64,000 nucleotides of DNA from Piper betle (Eukaryota; Streptophyta; Magnoliopsida; Piperales; Piperaceae): NCBI GenBank assembly GCA_033002965.1, contig JAURVB010012608.1:1-64000 (forward strand), read 5' to 3'. Below are positions 27,001 through 38,104 of the stretch, in pieces (within the stretch, counting starts at the first letter, position 1; each line of letters begins with the position of its first letter). The notes beneath the pieces were generated by a model. The model was not told where the DNA came from. It did not search any database and was given only the letters and a program-made list of their open reading frames with translations. A program made the position numbers and the translations under genes.

Positions 27001-27902
27001 GAAGAGTAAATCCAGATCAAGAATAATGAAAAAATCAGGTTAAGTACTTTCACTAAATCATATGTTTCACTGTAATAAGTCTTTGTAATTATGAAACAAG
27101 TCAAGAAAACATAATGACAACTGACTTTCATTACAAAGCGCAAATGCTTAACACCAAAAGCAACCGAAGCAATATCCAAATTCATTCTTATATTCTTCTG
27201 TGTCATTTAAACAGTGGATGACAATTTTGCAACAATAAGAACCATCACCCCTCTTTTAACAGCAAAGTTTAACTTTCGTGACCACCTCCTTAACTCCATT
27301 CAACATATCAAGTACCTTACCAGCTATAGGAGAGCATAAAAACATGTTAGGTCGAAAAAGTCCAGGGACTCCAGACAATTAGGATATACCCTAATAAATA
27401 TTGCTCGCAACAAGCAAATGTATTTGAAAGCCATCAAGAAATAACCCAATCTTCAATAAAACAAAATTCATATCTACACATTTAATAGAAAACTCCACAC
27501 TTCCCACGTTGAGTGATGAGCCAGGACCAGATTAGACTTAAGAATGCCAAGCCAAAAGCGAACACATTTTACTCGTTATGTAAATACACACTTGAACTCC
27601 AACTTCAAAAATACAAAATACTTCAAATGGAAAAAAAGGAATTTCTATATCCTAAGTCCTTCAAACGCTTAATCAGAAGACGACCAGAGTCCTCAGAAAA
27701 GTAAACAAACTGCATGTACATCACTCGGGACACTGGTAATCCAGCAAACATTGACAAGGCCAGCGAAAAGGTTATGCACATAACAAGCATTCATACAACA
27801 CTTACAAATCCCCAAACCAGGTAAAATTATTTCCCACTGGTTAGTAGTATGCCTAGGCTTCTATTCATTGGCAAACATACAGATCACAACAATCAACACA
27901 AA
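24034..27902. other. Intergenic with TA-rich microsatellite and a possible organelle-like insert
   Basis: The F-box gene promoter side comes first, then AT-rich DNA. A TA/GTAT microsatellite lies at about 24536-24585. A block at about 25300-25660 has clearly higher GC content than its surroundings, and its minus strand is open for about 99 codons with organelle-like wording. I could not identify it. The rest shows no gene. Confidence 0.45.
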
Positions 27903-28135
27903 GCAGCAAGAATATGAAATGCCACACAGTCAACTCATAAGTCTAGGCACGAAAAAGATCATTTCATACCTACGATGCTACAAGCAGGAATATGCAACAC
28001 AACACAGTCAGTTAATAATTCTAGGCATGAAAAAGATCATTTCATACCTACAATGCTACAAGCAAGATTATGCAACGCAACACAGTCAGTTAATAAGTCT
28101 AGACATGAAAAAGATCATTTCATACCCATAATGCT
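27903..28135. repeat. Three-copy 78-bp tandem repeat
   Basis: Units start near 27903, 27981 and 28059 and share the words CACAGTCA and AAAAAGATCATTTCATACC. Copies 2 and 3 are more alike than copy 1. The array ends four bases before the stop codon of the F-box/kelch gene, so it forms that gene's 3' UTR or proximal terminator region. Confidence 0.85.
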
Positions 28136-28138
28136 AAA

Positions 28139-29246
28139 TTAGATCCTTGCCGACAAGCTGGGCTCGAATGGCAATCCGACCAGATTGTTCCTCCCTATTG
28201 CCTGGTCATGGCTCCGTCCACACTCACTATTCTCAGGCAACCACCGCCATGTCCCGTCCAAGAGATTGTACATGATCGACTGCCATCCTCGATGCGTGCT
28301 GAAGCACAGCAGATCGCCATGGCCCTGGCACTGCATCAATGCCGAGGTGGGCGAGTGAAACTCACTCAACAACTGGTCGGGCATGGCGGCGACCTTCACC
28401 CACTCCTTTCTCTCCCAACTAACTTCCCACACGCAGACCTCTCTAACCAGATGGTCCTTCACAACCTTCCCGGCCAGCAGCAGCTTTCCCCCACACACCA
28501 CCAACGAAGAACACCTCAAATGCTTGGGTGCCATCCCGACACTCAGATCCTCCCAACTACGATTGCTCAAGTCATAGGCGATCAACCGATGGCCTTGGGA
28601 GGCGTCGACCGGAGCGGCCAGGCAATAGAAGAAGCCCGCGAGCCAGACTGCGCGGGACTCGTACCAGAACTGGAGGAAATCCTGGTCGGATCGGCAATGG
28701 AGACACCACTGCCCGGTGCGGGAGTCGTAGAGCTCCGTCACTGTCTCGTGCGTCGCCGGCACGGCCGTGCCGGTGACCAGGATCAGATAGAACCCGTTGC
28801 CCTCGTCGCCGTCGGGGGGCGAGAAGACCATTCCGACGATATCGATGTATCGGATGTGAGACATGGACGGGAGAGGGCGGTGGGAGGAGGCGAGAGGGTT
28901 GCAGACGAGGAGGGTCGGGTAGTGGGAGTGGCGGAGAAGGAGGCAGAGGAGGCCGCGGGAGGAGACGAGGGGGACGGCGAGGGAGGGGTCGGGGAAGGGG
29001 AGGGGAGGCGGCGCCAGCGGTGGGAGAGGGGAGAAGACCGCGAGGGAGCGTCCGGAGCGGTAGACGATGAACCAGAGGGAGCGGTGGGAGAGACGGGCGG
29101 CGAGGCGGAGGAAGGAGGGAGCGGAGGAGGGAGTTCCAGTGCTTGCAGACGCAGCGGCACGCGAGGACGGAGGAGGCGGGAAGCGACGCCATGACCCGCT
29201 CCGTGAGCTCGTCCGGTAGGTGGTACCAGACGCTGCGATCCACCAT
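28139..29246 (-). CDS. F-box/kelch-repeat protein (At5g43190-like), single exon
   Basis: One exon, about 369 residues after correction. The N-terminal F-box is SVWYHLPDELTERVMASL then RCVCKHWNSLL. It is followed by a beta-propeller-type C-terminal part with kelch-like strands (VTELYDSRTGQWC, LIAYDLSNRSWEDL, CSSLVVCGGKLLLAG, VWEVSWERKEWVKVAAMP, SIMYNLLDGTWRWLP). Expected role: SCF substrate receptor; the target is unknown. The F-box frame and the downstream frame differ. At 29117-29119 the C run is three long, and five would give RSPSFLRLAARL, the usual end of an F-box. The downstream 320 codons are open without further breaks. The start was chosen because MVDRSVWYHLP places the F-box at residue 5, as in relatives. 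Confidence 0.87.
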
Positions 29247-30094
29247 TGCTGGCGCGGAGAAGAAGACAGGGGAGAAGGGGAGGGGGAAACCCTAGAGAAA
29301 GCTAATTGGCGAGAGATTGGTCGATCGAAGGAGCGATCGGAGGAAGTGGGAGAAGACGATTGAGGATTGGAAGGTGGTGGAGTTGCCCGCTTCGTTCCCC
29401 ATTTGCAGCGGCCATCGCCCTTCTCTCGGTTGTCCCTTTCCAGGTTCGGGTGCGTGCCGTGGTTTGCTCCCGGGGCGTCTAAAATAATTTTTCCTCTTCG
29501 TCTCTTTGGTTGCTTGGTTTGGTTGTTAGGTTTGAATGATTCCGAGAGTGACGAAAAAAAATAAAGAAAGAAAGAAAGAAAATTTTTTTTAAAATATATT
29601 TTATTTTCTATCATTTATATCTCGGTCAAGGAAATTTTTTTATTGTGATCGCGATAGAAAATTTTTCTTTTTCATATATTTTTGCAAACCAATCGGATAA
29701 ATTTTTCTCCTGCTTTCTTTTTTCTTTCCCAATCCAAACAGACCTGTGTGTTTCTTTATTTTTTGCCTTTGAAAAATAAAAAAAGTTTTATTTTATAGTA
29801 AATATGAAAGACCATAAAATACATTATAGATAAAAGATGAAAATAGTATCCCGCATTTAAACAAAACTATTATTTACACGGCTTTGCCTCTAACTCTATT
29901 GAAGATGGGGAGTATGTGCTGCACCACAGCGAAAATGGTCGTGTTTGAGGGTAAATTAGTAATAACCCCCCATTCCTCCACGTTATGTAATTACACCCTC
30001 ACCGGCCTCCACCCCTCCAACTTCACCCTCGACGACACCACCTCCATCCGCCTCCGCCCCGTACCCGCCGCTGGTCGCCCTCCCACCGCCACCG
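29247..30094. other. 5' flank of the F-box/kelch gene and AT-rich spacer
   Basis: It contains GC-rich 5' UTR and promoter DNA to about 29480, a short GAAA run at about 29560-29580, and poly-A/T-rich DNA to 29880. No gene was seen. Confidence 0.5.
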
Positions 30095-30350
30095 CTGGCG
30101 CCGACCCTATCCCCTCCCGGCCCCCTCCTTGCCGTCTCCGCCTGGGCGGATGCCGTCCAGGAGTGGGGCATGCGGCAGCGCCGCCCCCTCTACGACTACC
30201 GGTTGTGGCGCTCCCACTGGAGCTCCCTCCGCCACCTCCTCTCCAGCCTCTCCTCCCGCTTCATTCTCTCCCTTGTCCCCCCTTCGCCGCCTTCACCGCT
30301 TGAAGAGGGGTTTGCTCAATTACATCGTGGCGTTTCCGGTTGCCCTATAG
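30095..30350 (+). pseudogene. Fragment of a bestrophin-like chloride channel gene (VCCN1-like)
   Basis: Reading AVSAWADAVQEWGMRQRRPLY, then LWRSHWSSLRHL, then SSRFILSLVPP, matches the N-terminal part of plant bestrophin-like VCCN1 proteins, thylakoid chloride channels. In another frame, about 30298-30350, RLKRGLLNYIVAFPVAL matches a later segment of the same family. The membrane part between them is missing, so the piece is internally deleted as well as truncated. Gene-family comparison is from memory. It cannot make a channel. Confidence 0.72.
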
Positions 30351-30416
30351 GTTGGAACTTTTGCGAATCTCGTTCATATTTAGGTATGGTATCGATCAAA
30401 TTACACTTTTTTTGGT

Positions 30417-31635
30417 GCGGAGGAGATCGACTTTGGCCGGAGCACGGTGGACTTGAGCTTGCAAGTTCAAGAGTCGATAGAGAAGAATTCGCAGGGGGCT
30501 AAAGTTCGGCAATGGGATACCAGCTTCAATCTCTCCGCTAAGGCAAGAGGAGGAGAGTTGCTGTTGAAATTTGGGATCCAGATCATGGACGAAGAAAAGG
30601 GTCGGAATCTACAATCAAGCTGGTAAACAGCTCAAGCCCCGGAAGAGCCCCAATTCTACTTCACAATCTTTCGTGATGAAGCAAAGCAAGGCCTCCTTTA
30701 GCAGACTCCTCGCCGATTTGAGGTGCCAACGCCTTCCAAAGGCGAGGACAGCTGCGGAGACCTCCGTGCCATCGACGAGCTCGACCGCGATGAGTAGGCG
30801 GTGCCGCCACCAACGCCGCATCCGCAGCAGCTGCCGGAGGAGTTGGACTTGCCGGAGTTCGATGTGGTGGTCAAGGGGATTGAGTTCCAGGATGAAGTGG
30901 AGGGGCAGCGGAAGCTGTTGAAGAGGAAAGCCTGTCGACTTCAATTGAGGTGGTGAAGGAGATGATTCACAATCCGGAGCATCAGAGGAGGTTGACGGAG
31001 CTGGACACCATAGCCCAACAGATTGAACATCTCGAATCCCGAAAATTCGATCAAGGCTGAGAAGGAGAGGATGCCGAACTGGTTGGATGAAGAGGAGGAG
31101 AGCGTGACCAAAGAGTTCCTCAAGCTGCTGGAAGATGAAGAAGGGAAGGAGATTTCAAGCTCGATTTTTCGGATAATCCAAGGCTTAGATCGACGTCGAA
31201 AGATTACAATGTGAAGGAATCAGGGGCGAAGGTCTTCGTGCCGGACTTGGGACAGGGGCTGCCCTTGGGGGTGCAAACCAGAGATGGGGGGTTTCTGGCT
31301 GCCATGAATTTCATTGACGTTGAAGTCTGGAGGAAGGAGACGCCAAAACTGGCAATGCAGTTGTCCAGGCCGCTGGTGCTGCCATTGGGGGAGCCCAGCT
31401 CTGGCTCTGGCTTCGAGCTGTTCCAAAAGATGGCCGGAATTGGCGCATAACAGCTCAAGTTAAAGCTCCAAGAGGCGGTCACCAAGGACGAGCTGATGGG
31501 CAAAACGGCAGAGCAAATTGCATTTGAACGGCAGGGGCAAGGGGCCGGAAACTGTTTCCAACTACCTTCCCCTTGTTCCTACAGAGAAGATTGCTAAAGT
31601 GTTTGGTGAGAACGGCAAGGGGCCGGAAAGTGTTG
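30417..31635 (+). pseudogene. Fragment of a PLASTID MOVEMENT IMPAIRED 1-like gene
   Basis: Same strand as the VCCN1-like piece and about 65 bases after it. It reads AEEIDFGRSTVDLSL, ESIEKNSQGAKVRQWDTSF, GGELLLKFGIQIMDEE, then with frame changes DLPEFDVVVKGIEFQDE, EESVTKEFLKLLEDEE, VFVPDLGQGLPLGVQTRDGG, KETPKLAMQLSRPLVLP, GFELFQKMAGIG and DELMGKTAEQIAFE. This order matches the middle to C-terminal half of PMI1/PMIR1 proteins, which have an NT-C2 domain and act in chloroplast and nuclear movement. Several stops and frame changes make it a pseudogene. There is no plant intron-like gap inside. Confidence 0.8.
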
Positions 31636-32599
31636 AAATTGCCGGATGATAATAGATATAGTATCGAGAACATGGGAATGATTTGTTTCAATGCAAGTAC
31701 GTAGTTTGTTAATGTGATTTGTTCTGGTTTTAAAAGTAAAATGTGTTTTCTTTTTCTATGAAACAGCTTGTTCTTTCTTCTGTAAATGATACTGCTAAAT
31801 CTTGTTTTTTATTGAAATGTGTATTTTGTTCTAGCTGTGTATAATACCATCTACCTCTTGTTTTTCTAGTTGAGCCGTTCTCCTTTGATCTGATTCGTTT
31901 GGTAGCCCAAAACCTTTCTCATGCGTCATTGTATGTTCTCCTTTGATCTGATTCGTTTGGTAGCCAAGAAAGGCAGCGCATGGGCTGCTGGCCGTTGGAT
32001 CGTGCAGCATCCTGCCAATCCCCAACCCCTCCGCATGAGGACGCCGAGCACTCCTCCGCCTGGCACATTGGCTGGTTCCCCACGCCGCCACCAATGTGCG
32101 CCGCCCAGCGCTGCCCATCACTGCCGGTAGAGCCCACTGAGGAAGTCATCTGACGACGGGAAGTACGGTGGGGGGAGAGTGTAGAGGGCTAGTGGTGCAT
32201 TCGCCCCCCGCCACCGCCCCTGCCACCGCCTTCCCCACCCCCCCCGCAACCAACGCCGGCTAAGTCTTCTGAAGCTGGAGGTTGTTCAACGCCGCCCACC
32301 ACAGAGCTTCCTCTATTTCTCGATCGATGTCACCCACGCCGGCTAAGTCTTCTGAAGCTGCAGCTTTTTCGATGCCTCCAACGACAGAGTAAACTTTGTT
32401 TCCCACCGGCGACTTCAACCTCGGATGCTCGGATTCTTCACCCCACTGTTGGGTTGCCGGACTTCTCGCAAGAGGTCCGGTGTTGCCTATTGTATACATC
32501 CTATGTTATTCATCCTCAAGGCTTTTGTTAATGAGTTCTAGTAGCCGATTGTGTCTTTGCATTTCATGTCTTCCTATGTTATTCTTCACCCTGCTCTTC
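31636..32599. other. Spacer with short direct repeats and a GC-rich block
   Basis: The word TTCTCCTTTGATCTGATTCG occurs at 31878 and again at 31936, inside a repeat of about 30 bases with a period of 58. GCCGGCTAAGTCTTCTGAAG occurs near 32256 and 32339, with a period of 83. Around 31966-32010, GGCAGCGCATGGGCTGCT followed by GGCCGTTGGATC resembles the ends of the repeat family at 33.3-44.2 kb. No recognised gene. Confidence 0.5.
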
Positions 32600-33186
32600 T
32601 CCTCCCAAAAAGGCGGCAGCTAGCAAGAATTCTCCTTGAGCTTCTTTCTGATGCAGGAAGAGCTCGGAGGTGATGACATCTTTGGAAGGCTCGACAGCGA
32701 CCAAGTTCTTGCCTTTCTTGTTCGGGCCAGTCCCCACCGCACCATAGATATTATCAATTGTGCGGTCAGACTTGCTCGGATTGGCCTCCCCAACGACAAC
32801 CACCTCGGAGAGGGCGAACCCGTGATCAGAGGAGTACAGCTGCGGACGCCATCGGCAATGGCTGTGCAGACATCGTCTATGTAGTCGAAGAAGGAAAAGA
32901 TGTGAACTTGGCTGGGCAAGCAATAGGCAGAGTGGCTGGGTGGGGACAATACCCTCGATAACCGTGAGGCCGGCTTCGAGGACCGGGGAGAGGACAGCAG
33001 CGACGTCGCGCTCGATGTGGCCGACCTGGCATTCAAGACCTTGATGGCATTGGGGTCGTGAGGGTTGAGGGGCTCGCGGATTAGGGCCACCACCTCCTGG
33101 CCATTGATGGTGCCAGAGTAGTACCGAATGGCGACGACATTGGTGATGATGAAGATGACGAGGAAGGTCTCCGAGGATGAGTCCAA
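32600..33186 (-). pseudogene. HIRAN-domain fragment of an HLTF/SMARCA3-like (RAD5-type) helicase gene
   Basis: Opposite strand to the two preceding fragments. It starts with a methionine and reads TNVVAIRYYSGTINGQEVV, LIREPLNPHDPNAIKVLN, then in the next frame QVGHIERDVAAVLSPVLE and EGIVPT, then HGFALSEVVVVGEANPSKSD, and ends KNLVAVEPSKDVITSELFLH-QKEA. This is the N-terminal HIRAN domain, which in HLTF binds 3' DNA ends, up to the first helicase motif. The SNF2 and RING parts are absent. At least three frame changes occur, so it is a pseudogene fragment. Confidence 0.8.
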
Positions 33187-33279
33187 TGGGGGGGGAGCGG
33201 CAATCAGTCATGGGTGATGAAGAAGATGAGGTACGGGTGCGCCAAGATGGCTATGCGGCATTAGAGCCAACTCATCCTT

Positions 33280-33306
33280 GTGTGTGTATATATATATATA
33301 TATATA
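33280..33306. repeat. (TG)n(TA)n microsatellite
   Basis: A short TG run followed by about nine TA units. It borders the left end of the repeat block that begins GATGCTGTTGTCTG. TA-rich tracts also border the other end of the nest at 44210-44241. Confidence 0.8.
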
Positions 33307-33755
33307 GAAATTCGATGATGCTGTTGTCTGTGAATGCAGTGCACAAGCAGCGCATCTATTAATAGCCATTGGATTTAATACAATGGCTATCAATCTTCAT
33401 CTTCTCCCCCTGTAAATTTAATCTCCTGCCCCGCCCTTGACTTTGGCGACGTGGCCCGCCCCTGCCGGCCTCCACGCCCAGGCCCCTTGCCGAGCCACTG
33501 CCCACCGCTATGCCACCGCCCGCCACCTCGCTCCCCCTCGCCGCACCCTTCCACCCCCTCCTGCCCCTGTCCTAGCCTACAATCGCAGCCCTTGTCCCTA
33601 CTTGCAACCACTAAATCCCCCCCGGGGCGTCGTTGTCCCCCGCCGCTGCTCCCCACCCCCAATTCACACATTTTCCTCCGCCACCTAATTGCCTCAATTG
33701 CCGGCGGCGCGGTCGCTAGTGGTGGCACAACAAAACATAAGCGGGGGAGGAAAAG
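33307..33755. other. Left terminus plus GC-rich block of the repeat nest
   Basis: Just inside the TA tract is a palindrome-like element, GCCATTGGATT then TACAATGGC (about 33364-33388). A C-rich block with no recognisable protein follows, ending GTGGCACAACAAAACATAAG. The same ending, GTGGCACAACAAAAATAGAG, occurs at about 41417. Confidence 0.5.
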
Positions 33756-34446
33756 GCAATGACAATTTTATAATGAAAACTTGACTCGCTCCTTACTCGA
33801 GTCAATATTACACAAAATAAATTTAAAAAATCTTAATAAAAACTAGACTTGCTTCCGACTCGAGTCAAGTTTTTATTACTAAATAAATTTTAAAAAGAAT
33901 AAAGTAATTTTATTTTGGCACCTTGAGCCTTCTCGGATCAGAGTCGAGAAGAGATCGAGTTAATTTTTATTGACTTGACTCAAGTCGATACCGAGTCTAT
34001 TTTTTATTTACTTGACTCGAGTCAAGACCAAGTCAATTTTTTTGTTTCACATTTTTTGAAATGTATTTCTTAATATTGATGGTCAATATTACGAAACAAA
34101 AAAGTAAAATATCATAAAATAAAATAATCCATTAGAACTCAATTATTTTATTTTATAGTAGTATTTTTTAATATTTTTTGAGATGTATTTCGTAATATTG
34201 ACACGAGTCAGGAGCGAGTCAAGTTTTTATTACGAAACTACTCGTGCCCATTTCCTTCTTTACTCGAGTCAATATTACGAAATGCATCTAAAAAATATTA
34301 AAAAATAGATTAAAATACCATAAAATAAAATAATCCACTATAACTTTGATTATTTTATTTTATTGTATTTTTTTATATTTTCCCGATGTATTTTCAATTA
34401 TTAAATCGAGTCGGGAGCGAGTTAAATTTTTATTACAAAATTACCC
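33756..34446. repeat. AT-rich inverted-repeat array A
   Basis: Repeated modules combine the word AAAACTTGACTCG, or its reverse complement CGAGTCAAGTTTT, with ATTACGAAA/ATTACAAAA and A/T runs. Modules alternate in orientation, so neighbouring units can pair as hairpins. The array is followed by a GC-rich block that starts after TTATTACAAAATTACCCC. Confidence 0.75.
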
Positions 34447-34588
34447 CTGACATTTTCTTCTTCTTTGTTTTCCTTTCTGTGCCACCCGACTGCCAGCGAC
34501 CTTGCCGCCGGCAATCCGCTACCAGCCAGCGGCCCTGCCGACCAATGTCGTCGCTAGCACGGCAAAACGGCCAAGGGGAAGAGGGGGC

Positions 34589-37447
34589 TGTAACACCCCG
34601 TTTCGGCTCACCCGTGAACCGACCCGGAAATGTCACCGGCGACCGAACCGTTCGCTAATCTACTGGGTTCGGTTAAGCCGACCCGGATCTGCCCTCGGTG
34701 TCTCAAGATGGAGATGCAAACATGAAATGCATGGATGGGATGCGTGGGTTCTAACGTAGTCCTACATGCATGCTATGGTGTACAAGCAAAGACAAGACAA
34801 AATAATAAATGAAAAACCAAAAGAAAATATATACTATTTTATAAAAATACGGTAACACATAATAATCTACCCTGACATTCAACCATTATCTCATTCATTT
34901 TTACCTGAGCCGAGTCTGTACTCCAAGGCTCCCTACTCATTCATATTTATCAGTTCGTTTCATAACAAGTAATACACTCAAGCAAACACATCCAAATTAT
35001 CATTCACGTAGCATTAACACATCATTATTATACATTACACGCGGCAGGTACATGTGTGCGTGGTTCCGTGCTGCTCCTCCGCAGTCCCAACAGCTTTCAT
35101 CGCTCGCATTCCTCACCTACATATATATAGAAAAACCATCAGTAACGAGTGTTACCTGCCCGGAAAATAACTAATATCAATCTGGCACAGGAGAGCAAAC
35201 TCTCCTGTTAAATCAAAACCATATACTTCCTCAAGAACTCTCATCAGGGCACATACGGGAGCCGTCGCCATCGGGTCGACAACGTCCCCCTATCTTTCAC
35301 ATTCTCATGCCTCGGCCATTTCTCTATTGCTTCTCGCGTCAAATCTCGTTCCTATCCGCCCTCTGCACCTTCCATATTACTCCTGGCCTTGAGCACGAAG
35401 GCCGAGTACTCTCGGGCAGTCGCCTTCAGTACCCTTTGAAACCACAAGTCTAGACATGCGCTGCAATGCAGTACCCGTGAACCTCCACACTTCTCCGAGT
35501 TTGAGGAACTCAAAGGTGGAGTTGTCAGGATCCCTCAAGAATGAAACGGCCCGCACACCATTCCAGAGCCCACTGTCGACACACACGTGCCCGCTTGCGT
35601 AGCACGGTAGTCGGATTTCCCTCATTCAATCTCTCACAAAAACACGAAAACTATACATATATATAGGTCTGGGTTGGGATTTATAGAATAGGCCCGAAGG
35701 CAACGTGAGTTGGATCTGAAGTTCGAAAACAAACTCGAGGGATCTCATCCTCGAGGGTTATTAATCCAGAAAATCGTTGGCTAAATGGCCCGAGTTAAGT
35801 GGGATTCGATAAAACGCCACTTAACTCGTCCTGCACATAATAAATCAAATACACAAGAGAGTAGCGTAAATCAGAGAACGAGTCCTAAACGGACCTGGTA
35901 GAAGCTCCAAACGGGTCCACGCGCCTAGGCGGCGAGCTCCTACACCGTACCTACACAATCAAGCTAAAAACTAACGCCCGCATGATGAATCACATATCCT
36001 ATAGCATACACACACAATCAACACAATCACACGTCAATCAACACACATCAACCTATATCAATTCTAGCGAGTCTACTTAAGCTAGTTTGATTAGATCATG
36101 ATTATTACTTAATAACCCTAATTAGTTTCATAACTTCTATTTTTAACACCACACAATCAAACAAATTTCATATTTTTATCCTTAATCAAATCTACATTTA
36201 TATATATTATTATAACACACAATTCACCAATCCTAGCATGCAATTCTAATAATCAAAACTTTCAAATAATAAAATTAAAATAAATTATACCTCGCGTCGT
36301 CGAAAATCGGTGACGGCTAGGGTTTCCGTTTCGTGGCTCGAAACTCGAATTCGGCACCTAGCGGCGTCCGAAGTCCGATCAGATTGGACCGGGTGCGTTC
36401 GGCGGATGATCCGGCGAATTTCCCACAAATCCAATTTCCGGCGGTTCCGGCGGTTTTCCGGCGAGTGTCGGCGGTTTTCCGGCGGATTCCGACGGTTTTC
36501 CGGCGATGATTTGGGACGGGGCAATCAGGGGGTCTATCGGCACCAGCTCGACGAGCTCGGTCCAATGGTGGTGTCAAACAGGGTAGCCGAGGCGGCGATG
36601 GCCGTCGACGGCGGCGTCGAAAATGGGTGGCGGTGGCGGCATTCTCTGATCGAGGCTCCGGCCGGCCTCGACGGTGGTCGGGACGATGGGGGAAACGTCG
36701 GCGACGGCGAGGGGGTGGTCGTCGGGGTCACAGCGGCGGCGGCGCGGCCCGGACGGCGGCAAAATCAGTGGGCGGAGCGTGTCGCGGTTCGCGGGCGGAT
36801 TCTGGCGTCGTGGCGAGGTGGTGGCGGCCGGGGCTGTTCGGGGTGGCGCGGTGACGGCAAGGCGGGGCAGGGCGGCGTCGATCGGCGGCCAGGCGGCATC
36901 GGCCGTGGCGGCGGTGGCGCGCGAACATGGGCGGCGCGGCGGCTAGGGTTTGGGCGTGGGGGAGAAAAGGTCGGGAGTGGAGAAGAAATAGTTGGGTGGC
37001 AAACTTGTAATTTAGTATTGACTCGATTCCGACTCGTGTCAAAATAATAACTAGTTCGTAATAAATTCTAAAAAAATCTAAAAAAATATGGAAAAATCAC
37101 ATAAAATAAAACAAACACAACAACATCCAAATGGCATGCTCTATAACTAATAACCCACACGAATATAATCAAACGCATCCTAATGCGTTATTCGGCCTAA
37201 AACTATTTCTACGATCAAACATATAAAAAGAAAAAATACTGCATACTTTCATATATTCAGATAACTCGCATCTAACCATCTTCTCGACGTTATCATCATA
37301 TATTCAGGTACACCTGACTCTCATCGTTCATAACTCACGGCTGGTCTCGACTCAGCACGCGATTCATGAAACTGACTCGACTCGAACCAACGGTCGAACC
37401 GACTGGTTCGGTAACGTAAAACCCTGACTCGAGTCACGGGTTTTACA
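34589..37447. mobile_element. Solo LTR, 2.8-kb family, copy 2
   Basis: The element is 2859 bp, starts TGTAACACCCCG and ends ACGGGTTTTACA, with TG...CA termini and an imperfect short terminal inversion. It is flanked by GGGGC on both sides (34584-34588 and 37448-37452). It is close in sequence to copy 3 at 38105. It holds an internal GC-rich zone (36300-36960) whose open frames show no recognised domain. No tRNA primer site or gag/pol follows, so this is a solo LTR, probably of a Ty3-type element; that superfamily call is inference. Confidence 0.93.
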
Positions 37448-37452
37448 GGGGC

Positions 37453-38104
37453 CGTTGCGGCGGCTAGGAGCGCGACTTAGTTGGAAGGGGGTGGCCGAGA
37501 GTTGGGGGGGGCCGGGAGGCGAGGGCGGAAAGGCCGGGTTGTGGGGGGGCCACAGCGGAAAGGGTGGGAAGGCTAGGGGAGGGTGGTGGTGGGAGGGGGT
37601 AACGGTGGGGGCGGGCCCGGCCACCGTCGCAGGCTGAAATGGGCGGTGCCTTGTGGTCAAGCGGGAGGGTAGGAGGCGAAGGAAGGTGGGAGGTGGGAGG
37701 CGGGAGGTAGAGGGCAGGAGGCGGGAGTGGGGGGAGGGGGGTGGGTGGTGGTGGAAAGGGGTGGCAGTTGGGGGCGAGCCCGACCACTACAGCAGGCTGA
37801 AATGGGCGGCGTCCGGCAATCCGGTGGGAGAGCGGGAGGCGAGAGGGGAGGGGGTGGGGGCCCTGTGGGCCCAGGGGAGGGAGTGCTATGGGCCATTGGA
37901 TCAGATCTAACGGCCCACAAAGGGTAGCGATAGTACGCTACCAAAATAGGGCAGCACATACTAACGCTGCCCTATATAATATATGAGGGAAGGATGGCTG
38001 TGCTGCACTTTTCAGCCATTGGATGGAATCATCCAATGGCTGAAAATTAACTCCATCACCCCCCCACCCCCTCCCTCCCACTTTTTCCCTGTTTTCACCC
38101 CCCG
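37453..38104. other. GC-rich block and two back-to-back palindromic ends
   Basis: The interrupted GC-rich block resumes after the solo LTR. Near its end come GGGCCATTGGATCAGATC then TAACGGCCC (37889-37917), then a hairpin pair GGGCAGCAC/GCTGCCC (37958-37975). After a short TA-rich joint, a second end follows: GGCTGTGCTGCAC, then GCCATTGGATGG and CCAATGGC (37995-38043). The two ends look like termini of two adjacent elements of one family. Confidence 0.5.

Noticed and set aside
27903..28135. CRISPR-like repeat array
   Set aside because: Units are directly adjacent without unique spacers, in a plant genome; it is a plain tandem repeat.
28208..29194. 328-codon plus-strand open frame over the F-box/kelch gene
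   Set aside because: Antisense shadow; the minus strand has an F-box and kelch-like strands in order.
36310..37047. 245-codon open frame in solo LTR copy 2
   Set aside because: The equivalent region is not conserved as a frame in copies 1 and 3, and low-complexity GC-rich DNA explains it.
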